NCBI GenBank assembly: GCA_947567585.1
Contig: CANONE010000039.1
Coordinates: forward strand, 1-15,088
Source of the DNA: an uncultured Clostridia bacterium
GTDB lineage: Bacteria > Bacillota > Clostridia > Oscillospirales > Acutalibacteraceae
DNA: 15,088 nt
Direction: 5' to 3'
In this document: piece by piece, positions 1 through 6,515 of the stretch
Layout: each line of letters begins with the position of its first letter
How positions within the stretch are numbered: the first letter of the stretch is position 1
The notes under the pieces: generated by a model
Database searches by the model: none
What the model saw: the letters and a program-made list of their open reading frames with translations, nothing else
What the model was told of the DNA's origin: nothing
Program-made: the position numbers and the translations under genes

Positions 1-106
1 GGTAAGAGTTGTAGGCCATGCCATTGGGGACTACGTACTGCCCCTCAAATAAATCTACCTGATGGTCGTTTACGCCAACATATTTGATGTCTTTTGTAAT
101 TTCCAT
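1..106 (-). CDS. FprA-type flavodiiron protein, N-terminal fragment
   Basis: Only the first 35 codons are inside the window; the gene continues beyond position 1. The N-terminus starts MEITKDIKYVGVNDHQ and continues through a VDLFEGQYVVPNGMAYNSY stretch. This is the typical opening of A-type flavoproteins (flavodiiron proteins), which carry a metallo-beta-lactamase-like diiron domain followed by a flavodoxin domain. In anaerobes these cytoplasmic enzymes reduce O2 to water or NO to N2O with electrons from rubredoxin or a similar donor. The diiron ligands and the flavodoxin domain lie outside the window, so the assignment rests on the N-terminal strands only. The ATG has a GAAGGAG ribosome site 7 bases upstream. 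The gene has its own promoter (extended -10 near 217-225) and a leader of about 105 bases. Confidence 0.8.
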   Translation of the reverse strand, partial: MEITKDIKYVGVNDHQVDLFEGQYVVPNGMAYNSY

Positions 107-216
107 TTTGATGCTCCTTCTTGGCTTTTTTGGGGGCGGAGGATATTCCGCGTTTTGTGATTTTGTACCGGCGGCCTTGTGGGCGGCGCCAGGGGCTTTG
201 ATGCTTGGCTAATGGG

Positions 217-225
217 ATTATACCA
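217..225 (-). promoter_or_regulatory. Extended -10 promoter for the flavodiiron gene
   Basis: On the minus strand the sequence reads TGGTATAAT, a perfect extended -10 (TGnTATAAT). No good -35 box lies 16-18 bases upstream, which is common for extended -10 promoters. It falls between the end of the PFL-like gene and the flavodiiron start, leaving an untranslated leader of about 105 bases. I see no convincing known riboswitch in that leader. Confidence 0.6.
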
Positions 226-257
226 CGTTTGTTGGAGAAATAACAGAGCCTGCTGGG

Positions 258-1616
258 TTAATTTTTCAGGCTTTGCAGTGGGGCGGGAATTTTGCCGCCG
301 CGTTTGATAAATCCGGCGGGGGAGGCGGCGTTTACCGGCATAACCGGCCCCTGGCCCAAGAGACCGCCGAAGTCCAGCTCTTCGCCGGCGGACTTTCCGA
401 TGGCGGGAATCACCCTGACAGCGGTGGTTTTGGAGTTGACCATGCCGATGGCGGCCTCGTCCGCGATGATGCCGGAGATAATTTCCGGGCTGGTGTCTCC
501 TGGAATCACGATCATGTCCAGTCCCACCGAGCAAACCGCCGTCATGGCTTCCAGCTTGTTGAGGGTCAGGCAGCCGCTGCGGGCGGCGGCGATCATCCCC
601 GCGTCCTCTGTCACCGGAATAAAGGCTCCAGAGAGTCCGCCCACGCTGGAAGAAGCCATAACCCCTCCCTTTTTCACCGCGTCGTTCAAAAGAGCCAGGG
701 CCGCGGTGGTGCCATGGGCTCCGCACTGGGCCAGGCCCATGCCCTCCAGGATATACGCCACGCTGTCCCCGATGGCCGGGGTAGGGGCCAGGGAAAGATC
801 CACAATGCCAAAGGGTATTTCCAGCCGCCGGGAGGCTTCCTGGGCCACCAGCTGGCCCATGCGGGTGATTTTAAAGGCGGTTCGCTTAATAAGCTCCGCG
901 ATTTCCGTCAGGCTCCGTCCCGCCCCCTCCTTCTGGATCACCGCCCGTACCACGCCGGGCCCGGATACGCCTACATTGATGACACAGTCCGGCTCTCCCG
1001 GCCCATGAAAGGCTCCGGCCATAAAAGGGTTGTCCTCAGGCGCGTTGCAGAAGACCACCAGCTTAGCCGCGCCGATACACTCCTGGTCTGCCGTAAACTC
1101 CGCCGTCTGCCGGACAATTCTGCCCATTTTGGCCACAGCGTCCATATTAATGCCGGCCTTTGTGCTGCCAACATTGACAGAAGAGCAGACAAGCTCCGTC
1201 TCCGAGAGGGCCTCCGGAATGCTTTCGATGAGGGCGTAGTCCCCGGGTCCAAATCCCTTTTGAACCAAAGCGGAATAGCCTCCGATAAAGTTTACCCCCA
1301 CCGCGTGGGCGGCCCTGTCCAGAGCCCTGGCAAACCGCAGGGGAGAGGCGCCCGGGCAGGCGCCCGCGATCAGGGCGATAGGCGTTACGGAAATCCGCTT
1401 GTTGATAATGGGAATGCCATACTGCCGGCTGATATCCTCTCCGGTTTTTACCAGATCCTGGGCATAGCGGCACACCTTGTCGTAGACCTTTTGAGCCGCC
1501 GTATCCGCGTCCGGCCCCGCGCAGTCCAGTAAGGAAATACCCATAGTGATGGTGCGCACATCCAGGTTTTCATTGTCGATCATATTGATTGTTTCTAAAA
1601 TTTCATTGGTATTCAA
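258..1616 (-). CDS. PFL family protein (UPF0210/DUF711)
   Basis: A 452-residue protein whose whole length matches the UPF0210 family. Recognisable stretches include RTITMGISLLDC near residue 21, KRISVTPIALIAGA, VNFIGGYSALVQKG, AGAFHGPGEPDCVINVGVSG, GIVDLSLAPTPAIGDSVA and a C-terminal GGKIPAPLQSLKN. The family is called PFL-like for its structural relation to pyruvate formate-lyase, but its reaction is not established and no catalytic claim is made here. The start is TTG: an in-frame stop lies directly upstream, and the resulting MNTNEILETI aligns with where homologues begin. The ribosome site AGAGGAG (1628-1634) is 11 bases away, which is long. The gene is normally next to an ACT-domain gene. 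Here that partner is present, but separated by a terminator and a repeat array. Confidence 0.93.
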   Translation of the reverse strand: MNTNEILETINMIDNENLDVRTITMGISLLDCAGPDADTAAQKVYDKVCRYAQDLVKTGEDISRQYGIPIINKRISVTPIALIAGACPGASPLRFARALDRAAHAVGVNFIGGYSALVQKGFGPGDYALIESIPEALSETELVCSSVNVGSTKAGINMDAVAKMGRIVRQTAEFTADQECIGAAKLVVFCNAPEDNPFMAGAFHGPGEPDCVINVGVSGPGVVRAVIQKEGAGRSLTEIAELIKRTAFKITRMGQLVAQEASRRLEIPFGIVDLSLAPTPAIGDSVAYILEGMGLAQCGAHGTTAALALLNDAVKKGGVMASSSVGGLSGAFIPVTEDAGMIAAARSGCLTLNKLEAMTAVCSVGLDMIVIPGDTSPEIISGIIADEAAIGMVNSKTTAVRVIPAIGKSAGEELDFGGLLGQGPVMPVNAASPAGFIKRGGKIPAPLQSLKN

Positions 1617-1648
1617 TCATTCATCATCTCCTCTTAGAAGACCTTGGG

Positions 1649-1691
1649 GCTTCATCTCAAAGCCTGCCGCCTTGGAAAAGGCGGGCGAAGC
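1649..1691 (-). other. Stem-loop in the leader of the PFL-like gene
   Basis: A two-part inverted repeat: outer arms 1649-1653 (GCTTC) and 1687-1691 (GAAGC) enclose a 7-bp hairpin with arms 1667-1673 (CCGCCTT) and 1678-1684 (AAGGCGG) and a GGAA loop on the plus strand. It lies 33 bases upstream of the TTG start. No U-run follows it on the minus strand, so it is not a typical terminator. It could be a leader RNA structure controlling translation or the remains of a processing site. No known riboswitch class is recognised. Confidence 0.45.
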
Positions 1692-1753
1692 TTTACTCCA
1701 AATAATATTTAATTTTCATGCCGGCAGACTGTGTGCATAGGCGTTGGCCAACT

Positions 1754-2281
1754 CCACCCGCTACCAGGTTTCGGCCCCACAGGTTCCCCGCCCGGCAAAA
1801 GTTTCGCGGTTTTGCATAGCAAAATTGCGGTCCATCGGACCGGAAAGCGAAACCCACCATCCACCCGCTACCAGGTTTCGGCCCCACAGGTTCCCCGCCC
1901 AGCAAAAGTTTCGCGGTTTTGCGCAGCAAAATTGCGGTCCATCGGACCGGAAAGCGAAACCCACCATCCACCCGCTACCAGGTTTCGGCCCCACAGGTTC
2001 CCCGCCCAGCAAAAGTTTCGCGGTTTTGCATAGCAAAATTGCGGTCCATCGGACCGGAAAGCGAAACCCACCATCCACCCGCTACCAGGTTTCGGCCCCA
2101 CAGGTTCCCCGCCCAGCAAAAGTTTCGCGGTTTTGCGCAGCAAAATTGCGGTCCATCGGACCGGAAAGCGAAACCCACCATCCACCCGCTACCAGGTTTC
2201 GGCCCCACAGGTTCCCCGCCCAGCAAAAGTTTCGCGGTTTTGCGCAGCAAAATTGCGGTCCATCGGACCGGAAAGCGAAAC
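1754..2281. repeat. Tandem array of five 107-bp repeats
   Basis: Units start at 1754, 1861, 1968, 2075 and 2182. Four are complete (107 bp) and the last stops after 100 bp. Units 2, 4 and 5 are identical over their shared length. Units 1 and 3 differ from them at two bases in one place (ATA instead of GCA), and unit 1 has one extra G for A. Within each unit, GTTTCGC (unit bases 48-54) pairs with GCGAAAC (94-100). This outer stem encloses two hairpins: TTTTGC-3nt-GCAAAA and CGGTCC-ATC-GGACCG. The ATA/GCA variation falls exactly in the loop of the first hairpin. Because 107 is not a multiple of three and stops are rare, long reading frames cross the array on both strands, but none looks like a real protein. 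The array occupies most of the 697-bp gap between the ACT and PFL-like genes. Confidence 0.97.
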
Positions 2282-2290
2282 TTGGAGATT

Positions 2291-2315
2291 AAAAATACAA
2301 CTCCGTTGTATTTTT
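2291..2315 (-). terminator. Intrinsic terminator directly after the ACT gene
   Basis: A perfect 11-bp inverted repeat: AAAAATACAAC at 2291-2301 and GTTGTATTTTT at 2305-2315, with a 3-base loop. On the minus strand the ACAAC/GTTGT core is followed by TTTTT, so it fits an intrinsic terminator that overlaps the ACT stop codon. The symmetry gives a U-run on the other strand as well, so it may act in both directions. The stem is AT-rich and efficiency may be partial. Confidence 0.7.
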
Positions 2316-2595
2316 ATATCTTGTGCATCGAATTGAAGATATCTTCGTGCATGACATGGATTTTTAGGCCCAGCTCTTCGCCCAGGCAGTCCATTTTTTC
2401 GGAGAGTCCGCCCACCTCTACGCTGGCTCCCGCCATGTCCACCAGCATCACCATGGCGAAAAGATCCTGCAAAATGGACTGAGTGACTTCCAGCACATTG
2501 ACTCCGTTTTGGGCGCAGATTTCCGTGACCTTTGCCAAAATGCCAACCATATCCTTGCCGATCACAGTGATGACCGCTTTCCCGTTTTTCTGCAT
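2314..2595 (-). CDS. ACT domain-containing protein (UPF0237)
   Basis: A 93-residue protein made of ACT-type ligand-binding sequence. It opens with KAVITVIGKDMVGILAKVTE (residues 6-25), the glycine-rich first strand, loop and helix of ACT domains. A second half (GGLSEKMDCLGEELGLKIHV) resembles the C-terminal part of the UPF0237/GcvR-like family. It is expected to be cytoplasmic, to bind a small ligand (often an amino acid) and to act as a sensor. In many Firmicutes (for example streptococci) this gene directly precedes the UPF0210 gene, which suggests the two work together. Here it keeps that order, but a terminator and a repeat array intervene. The ATG has AAAGGAAGG at a spacing of 8 bases, and a good promoter lies just upstream. 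Confidence 0.92.
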   Translation of the reverse strand: MQKNGKAVITVIGKDMVGILAKVTEICAQNGVNVLEVTQSILQDLFAMVMLVDMAGASVEVGGLSEKMDCLGEELGLKIHVMHEDIFNSMHKI

Positions 2596-2637
2596 AACGT
2601 AAGCCTTCCTTTCCCGGCTTTACCAGCCGTTTTTACT

Positions 2638-2666
2638 ATTATGAGGGAGAATAGGACGATTGTCAA
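2638..2666 (-). promoter_or_regulatory. Sigma-70-type promoter of the ACT gene
   Basis: On the minus strand TTGACA (2661-2666) is followed by a 17-base spacer and CATAAT (2638-2643). It lies 43 bases upstream of the ACT start, immediately after the Nudix stop codon at 2673. A small hairpin (CGGCT/AGCCG) sits in the short leader. Confidence 0.75.
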
Positions 2667-2672
2667 GCCCAC

Positions 2673-3155
2673 CTACATACAGACCTCATCCCGCCGCCGG
2701 GACCCCAGATACACCGGGCCGGGGGCGCTCAGCACTTCTCGAACCCGGCCCCGCAGCTGTACCGGTACCAGGGGCAGATCCTCCGCCCCGGCAGGGGTTA
2801 CCCAGCGGCTGCCGGTTTGCTGGAAATCCATTTCAGCCCGCTCCCGCACAGGTCCTGGCAGAACCCGCGTCAAAAAGATATGCATCACCCGGTGGCAATA
2901 CCCTGGGTAGCGTTCCCGCATTCCCGGGTTTGTAAAGATTTCCTCCGCCAACGCGGCAAACCGTACCGGCTCTACTGTCAGCCCGGTTTCTTCCAGCACC
3001 TCCCGGACAACGGCTTCCTCCATGGTTTCAAAAGCGTGCTGCCCGCCGCCGGGCAGATCGTAATAAACGGCCCCGGTACTGTCCAGGTGGCTGTTTAAAA
3101 GGATTTTCCCCTCTTTGATTACCAGAGCCTTGGCGGAATTGCGAATGACGCCCAT
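2673..3155 (-). CDS. Nudix hydrolase
   Basis: A 160-residue protein with a full Nudix box: G37-x5-E43-x7-R51-E52-V-L-E55-E56-T-G58-L. The glutamates coordinate the divalent metal used to hydrolyse a nucleoside diphosphate linked to another group. The substrate cannot be told from sequence. The first strands (NSAKALVIKEGKILL) are standard for the fold, and the Arg-rich C-terminus is not diagnostic. The ATG lies 4 bases after the DAHP synthase stop, so translation is probably coupled and the two genes share a transcript. Its own ribosome site (AAAGGGCG) is modest. A role tied to aromatic biosynthesis is not implied; housekeeping sanitation of nucleotides is equally possible. No clear terminator follows, so some read-through into the ACT gene is likely. 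Confidence 0.92.
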   Translation of the reverse strand: MGVIRNSAKALVIKEGKILLNSHLDSTGAVYYDLPGGGQHAFETMEEAVVREVLEETGLTVEPVRFAALAEEIFTNPGMRERYPGYCHRVMHIFLTRVLPGPVRERAEMDFQQTGSRWVTPAGAEDLPLVPVQLRGRVREVLSAPGPVYLGSRRRDEVCM

Positions 3156-3159
3156 ACCG

Positions 3160-4191
3160 TCACGCCCTTTCCGCGATATGGAAGATCAGCCGCCGGGTAT
3201 CCGCCCATCCCAGGCAGGGGTCGGTGATGGATTTGCCGTAGACCCTCTCGCCTTCAATGGGCTGGCAGCCTTCTTCCAGATAGCTTTCAATCATCACGCC
3301 CTTTACCAGGCCCTTTATTTTTGCGTCATAACTCCGGCTGTGCAGGACTTCGCTGACAATCCGCAGCTGTTCCTTGTATTTTTTATCGGAGTTGGAGTGG
3401 TTTACGTCCACGATGGCGGCGGGGTTTTGTAGATTCCGTTCTTGGTAGAGCTGGTATAGGCGGATGAGGTCCTCATAGTGGTAATTGGGCACGCAGGTGC
3501 CGTACTTGTCCACGCCGCCCCGGAGAATGGCGTGGGCCAGGGGATTGCCCTCGGTGGCGGCGTCCCAGCCCCGGTAAAGAAAGTTGTGAGAGCTTTGGGC
3601 CGCCTGAATGGAATTGAGCATAACCGCCAGATCGCCGCTGGTAGGATTCTTCATGCCCACGGGAATATCCATTCCGCTGGCCGTCAGACGGTGCTGCTGG
3701 TTTTCTACAGAGCGGGCTCCCACGGCCTCATAGCAGAGTACATCGTCTAGGTAGCTGCGGTTTTCCGGGTAGAGCATTTCGTCGGCCGCGGGAAGTCCGC
3801 ATTCTTCCATCACTCGCATGTGCATCCGGCGAATGGCGATGATCCCCTCCAAAAGATCCGGGGCTCGGTCCACGGAGGGCTGATGGAGCATTCCCTTGTA
3901 CCCTTGACCAGTTGTGCGGGGCTTGTTGGTGTATACCCGGGGAATCAGCACCAGCCGGTCCTTGACAGCCTCGTTGATTTCCGCCAAACGGTGGACGTAC
4001 TCCAATACCGCGTCTTCGTTATCAGCCGAGCAGGGGCCCACTATTACAATAAACTTATCCGATTTTCCCTCCAGCACCTGGCGGATTTCCAAGTCCCGCC
4101 GGGCTTTCAGCTCTCCGGCGGCAGGGGAGAGGGGATACTCCGCCTTTAAGGCGGCAGGCGGCGGCAGCTGCCTGTTGAGAGTCATAGACAT
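3160..4191 (-). CDS. 3-deoxy-7-phosphoheptulonate synthase (DAHP synthase, class I AroF/AroG/AroH type)
   Basis: Condenses phosphoenolpyruvate and erythrose-4-phosphate, the first step of the shikimate route to Phe, Tyr and Trp. The 343 residues match the usual length of the AroG-type enzyme. Visible motifs are GPCSADN (52-58), KPRTTGQGYKG (90-100), GARSVENQQHR (158-168), KNPTSGD (181-187), DVNHSNSDKK (262-271) and GKSITDPCLGWADT (319-332). By analogy with E. coli AroG, the metal ligands are C54, H265, E302 and D324, all present. The N-terminal extension characteristic of feedback-regulated members is present, but which amino acid inhibits it is not readable. The first ATG is kept, although an ATG two codons in is also possible; the ribosome site (AGAAAG) is weak. 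It is first in a unit with a Nudix gene and has a strong promoter and a leader of about 105 bases that may encode a Phe/Tyr-rich peptide. Which of the paralogue symbols applies is not decided. Confidence 0.95.
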   Translation of the reverse strand: MSMTLNRQLPPPAALKAEYPLSPAAGELKARRDLEIRQVLEGKSDKFIVIVGPCSADNEDAVLEYVHRLAEINEAVKDRLVLIPRVYTNKPRTTGQGYKGMLHQPSVDRAPDLLEGIIAIRRMHMRVMEECGLPAADEMLYPENRSYLDDVLCYEAVGARSVENQQHRLTASGMDIPVGMKNPTSGDLAVMLNSIQAAQSSHNFLYRGWDAATEGNPLAHAILRGGVDKYGTCVPNYHYEDLIRLYQLYQERNLQNPAAIVDVNHSNSDKKYKEQLRIVSEVLHSRSYDAKIKGLVKGVMIESYLEEGCQPIEGERVYGKSITDPCLGWADTRRLIFHIAERA

Positions 4192-4207
4192 GCAATCACG
4201 CTTTCTT

Positions 4208-4264
4208 TTAAAAATGAATTTTCAAAATCATATAATACTCAAAAATGCAAGTGAAAAAGGGCAT
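4208..4264 (-). CDS. Possible aromatic-rich leader peptide of the DAHP synthase gene
   Basis: An 18-codon frame in the DAHP synthase leader, starting at an ATG and ending in TAA 16 bases before the enzyme's ATG. It reads MPFFTCIFEYYMILKIHF: four Phe and two Tyr among 18 residues, with a Phe pair and a Tyr pair. That is the kind of content expected of an attenuation or stalling peptide for an aromatic pathway gene. The start region lies in an imperfect hairpin (UGCGAAUG pairing with CACUUGCA) followed by five U residues. Against it: the stretch is AT-rich, which alone enriches Phe, Tyr, Ile and Lys codons; the ribosome site (AAAG) is poor; and no textbook terminator is present. Treat it as a candidate. 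Confidence 0.3.
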   Translation of the reverse strand: MPFFTCIFEYYMILKIHF

Positions 4265-4303
4265 TCGCACTTTAGGGTTTCGCTCAACGCGCGCTTCGCG
4301 TAC

Positions 4304-4332
4304 ATTATACCACCTTTTGGAAGCGGTTGCAA
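4304..4332 (-). promoter_or_regulatory. Strong promoter of the DAHP synthase unit
   Basis: On the minus strand TTGCAA (4327-4332), a 17-base spacer and TATAAT (4304-4309), preceded by TGG to form an extended -10. It predicts a leader of about 105 bases before the DAHP synthase start. Confidence 0.8.
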
Positions 4333-4396
4333 GATTTTGGCCTGGAGGCAATACTTTGGGTTTGTGAGGGAAACGAATGGGGCCGAGATGGGAAAA

Positions 4397-4417
4397 GCCC
4401 CCGGTGGCGCCGGGGGC
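4397..4417 (-). terminator. Intrinsic terminator after the acyl carrier protein gene
   Basis: GCCCCCGG (4397-4404) and CCGGGGGC (4410-4417) form an 8-bp all-GC stem with a 5-base loop. On the minus strand it is followed by TTTTCCC. It lies 5 bases after the ACP stop codon and closes the long acylation unit. Confidence 0.85.
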
Positions 4418-4422
4418 CTTGC

Positions 4423-4665
4423 TTATCTTGCGCGGGAGGCGATGATTCCCGCCATTTCCCCAACATTTTTCATGCTGGAGATTTCGCCCATTTTGAACTT
4501 CATACGGAACTCCCGCTCTACCGCAGAAATCAGGGTGATGTGCTCTAAGCTGTCCCAATCCTCAATGTCGTCGGCAGTGGTTTCCGGACCTACCCGAATG
4601 CTCCGGTCGTCAAATACCTCCTGAAAAACCCGGTTCAGCCTGGTGTAAATTTCTCGACTGTCCAT
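4423..4665 (-). CDS. Acyl carrier protein (stand-alone)
   Basis: An 80-residue carrier protein of the usual ACP size. The phosphopantetheine attachment motif is DWDSLEHI, with Ser39 as the predicted modification site. The surrounding pattern (acidic helix 1, DSLEHITLISAVEREF helix 2, final MAGIIASR helix) is typical. Two ATGs lie two codons apart (4671 and 4665). GAAAGGTGG abuts the first with no spacing and is 6 bases from the second, so the second is chosen. It is the last gene of the unit, directly after the FkbH-type gene. This points to a dedicated carrier for one acyl group rather than the fatty-acid ACP. In role it resembles DltC, which carries D-Ala to the MBOAT protein DltB. An adenylating enzyme is not present nearby. 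Confidence 0.93.
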   Translation of the reverse strand: MDSREIYTRLNRVFQEVFDDRSIRVGPETTADDIEDWDSLEHITLISAVEREFRMKFKMGEISSMKNVGEMAGIIASRAR

Positions 4666-4671
4666 TTTCAT

Positions 4672-4680
4672 CCACCTTTC
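4672..4680 (-). promoter_or_regulatory. Ribosome binding site deciding the ACP start
   Basis: GAAAGGTGG on the minus strand. Zero spacing to the ATG at 4671 and 6 bases to the ATG at 4665 favour the inner start. Confidence 0.6.
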
Positions 4681-4694
4681 ATAATATAAATTTG

Positions 4695-6482
4695 TTATGT
4701 GTTTCCGGTTACCTCAATCACCTTGCATTTTTTCTCATACCCCAGTACAGGCAGTTCCCAGTGAGTGCCGCCATCTTTGTCTTCCGCCGTCTTCTTAAAC
4801 CCGAAACTGGCGTAAAGCTCCTTCACCATGCCGTTTTTGGCGGTGGGATAGTAGTGGCCCCTGATCTGGCGGATTCCCAGAGCCGCGCACCTTTCCACCA
4901 GCCGGTCCAGCATGGCCAGCTCCATGTCCCGCTTCAGCACCCGGCAGCTCATAAGCCACAGCTGAATATCCAGGGCACTGTCATGGATTTCTCCGATGAC
5001 CACGGAAACTACGCCGTTATCGCCAAACTTATCCACCAGCTTGCCATATAGCCGTACATGCCGGCCGCTATGGAAAACCGACTCCATTTCTTCCTGAGTG
5101 TAGCGCCGGGTGGTCAGATTAAATTGGTTGCTTTTGTTGGTCAGCTGGGTGATTCTCCCTAGATAGACCGGGAGAAAGTCGTCGATCACCGCCCGCATTT
5201 CCAAACTTTTCAGATACGCTCCATAGTCCGTGAAGGAAGCCTGTTGGGCGCTCCGAAGGGCGTTGGCCTTATACATATCGTTGCGCTTGAGATCGTCTTC
5301 ACTAAACGCCGTGGTTTCGAAGTAGCCGCCCCGGTCAATGGCGGCAATATAGTTTTCCACTCCCTCCATCTCCGGCACGGCCACTCCCGGCAGCTGGGCC
5401 CGGACAATTTCCCGCTCCGCCGGGTTGTCATCGGCAAATACAATGGCTTCGGGGAGAATGTTCAGCTGGGCGGCGGTTTCCGCGATATTCCGATCCTTAT
5501 TTTCCCAGTTTGCTTTTATGATGACAAAGTCTTCCGGGCGCAGCACGCCTTCCGGGTGGTTCAGCCCCGCAATGGCGTTTTCGTGGTCATTTTTTGAACA
5601 GACAGTCAAAAGGATCCCCAAAGATTTCATCTGCTTTAGGTAGCTTTGAAACTCATAGTAAGACTGTGAAACCCCGGTTTCCTGTCCGATTTCAATGCCG
5701 TCCACACCGTCGTCCCCTACCACGCCGCCCCAAAGCGTGTTGTCCAGGTCCAGCGCCAGCGCTTTCTTATTTTTGCCGAATATGGACTTAACGATATTTG
5801 CCACGCTAAAGGCAAGGGCGGGGATCGCCTCAAAGCACAACGCATACTTATACATATTCCAATAAGCGGGGTCCGCCCAGCGGCGCAGGCCGTAATCGGC
5901 GGAAAGGTAGTCAATATCGTTGATGTAAAAGCTCTCATGAGCCTGGGCATAGTCATAGAAGGCTTGATTCAGCCCAGCGGCAAAATGGGTTCTGCCGTGT
6001 ATATCCCAGGCGTCCCGATTGCCAAGAAGGCGGAAAAATGGCTTTTCCATATTGTTTTGGATAATAGGGCAGTGAAACTTTTCATGGAGACTTTCCCATA
6101 CCGCCCTAAACTTTGCCAGTTCTCCCTGCAGCTTATCCTCCACCTGGGCGGCGGAATCGGTCAGATCCGGCCAAGCGGCGATATTTCGGCTGCTGGTGTG
6201 AATAAATATAATATCTGGCGCAAATTCTTGCAGCCGCTGGGGAGGGAACAGGGCGTCTTGATAATACTGCGCATATTCCGACTCATAGAATTCCGGCTGT
6301 ATCCCCGCGTCCAGGAGGAATAGCTCCATGGCGGCCAAAATATCGCTGGTTGTAGAACCTCCCAGCACCGCGATTTTCTTCTGGATGCGGGGCGCGCCGT
6401 CTGCCAGCAGGGCTTTTTTCAGAGATTTGCGCTTACGGATAATCAGATGGGGGTCAAAGGGATATGCAAGCTCTCGCATCAT
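4695..6482 (-). CDS. HAD-IIIC family protein, FkbH type
   Basis: A 595-residue three-part protein. Residues 1-235 form the FkbH N-terminal domain with an SGNH-like first strand (KKIAVLGGSTTSDI, 36-48). Residues 240-385 are a HAD domain: motif I D245-L-D247-N-T249, motif II around S296, a Lys near 323-329 and the acidic motif D351-D352. The C-terminal part (about 430-595) has the TNKSNQFNLTTRRY stretch (448-461) and a GNAT-like fold signature. In polyketide clusters FkbH enzymes take a glyceryl phosphate unit from 1,3-bisphosphoglycerate, remove the phosphate and load the glyceryl group on an ACP. A free ACP gene follows within 30 bases, so loading that ACP is the natural inference. The substrate here is unproven. 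No polyketide or peptide synthase is nearby; the upstream genes encode membrane acyl transfer proteins instead. The ATG has AGGAGG 8 bases upstream. Confidence 0.92.
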   Translation of the reverse strand: MMRELAYPFDPHLIIRKRKSLKKALLADGAPRIQKKIAVLGGSTTSDILAAMELFLLDAGIQPEFYESEYAQYYQDALFPPQRLQEFAPDIIFIHTSSRNIAAWPDLTDSAAQVEDKLQGELAKFRAVWESLHEKFHCPIIQNNMEKPFFRLLGNRDAWDIHGRTHFAAGLNQAFYDYAQAHESFYINDIDYLSADYGLRRWADPAYWNMYKYALCFEAIPALAFSVANIVKSIFGKNKKALALDLDNTLWGGVVGDDGVDGIEIGQETGVSQSYYEFQSYLKQMKSLGILLTVCSKNDHENAIAGLNHPEGVLRPEDFVIIKANWENKDRNIAETAAQLNILPEAIVFADDNPAEREIVRAQLPGVAVPEMEGVENYIAAIDRGGYFETTAFSEDDLKRNDMYKANALRSAQQASFTDYGAYLKSLEMRAVIDDFLPVYLGRITQLTNKSNQFNLTTRRYTQEEMESVFHSGRHVRLYGKLVDKFGDNGVVSVVIGEIHDSALDIQLWLMSCRVLKRDMELAMLDRLVERCAALGIRQIRGHYYPTAKNGMVKELYASFGFKKTAEDKDGGTHWELPVLGYEKKCKVIEVTGNT

Positions 6483-6515
6483 GATAGAAGCCTCCTGAAA
6501 ATGTTACTGTTGTGC

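Noticed and set aside
107..257. Terminator for the PFL-like gene
   Set aside because: Only 3-bp pairings are seen after the stop codon and no U-run follows; no convincing terminator could be placed.
273..1532. A 419-residue frame on the plus strand
   Set aside because: It is the antisense shadow of the PFL-like gene. Its translation is low-complexity (rich in Gly, Arg, His) and has no family resemblance or ribosome site.
1754..2281. CRISPR array
   Set aside because: Units are 107 bp and near-identical throughout, with no unique spacers and no cas genes nearby.
1744..2292. Long open frames through the repeat array on both strands
   Set aside because: The unit length (107) cycles all three frames, stop codons are scarce in this GC-rich unit, and frames are open on both strands. 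The variation between units falls in a hairpin loop rather than in codon third positions.
4208..4558. A 116-residue frame on the minus strand over the ACP 3' end and the DAHP synthase leader
   Set aside because: It crosses the ACP gene, a terminator and a promoter. Only its last 18 codons, from an internal ATG, are kept as a leader peptide candidate.
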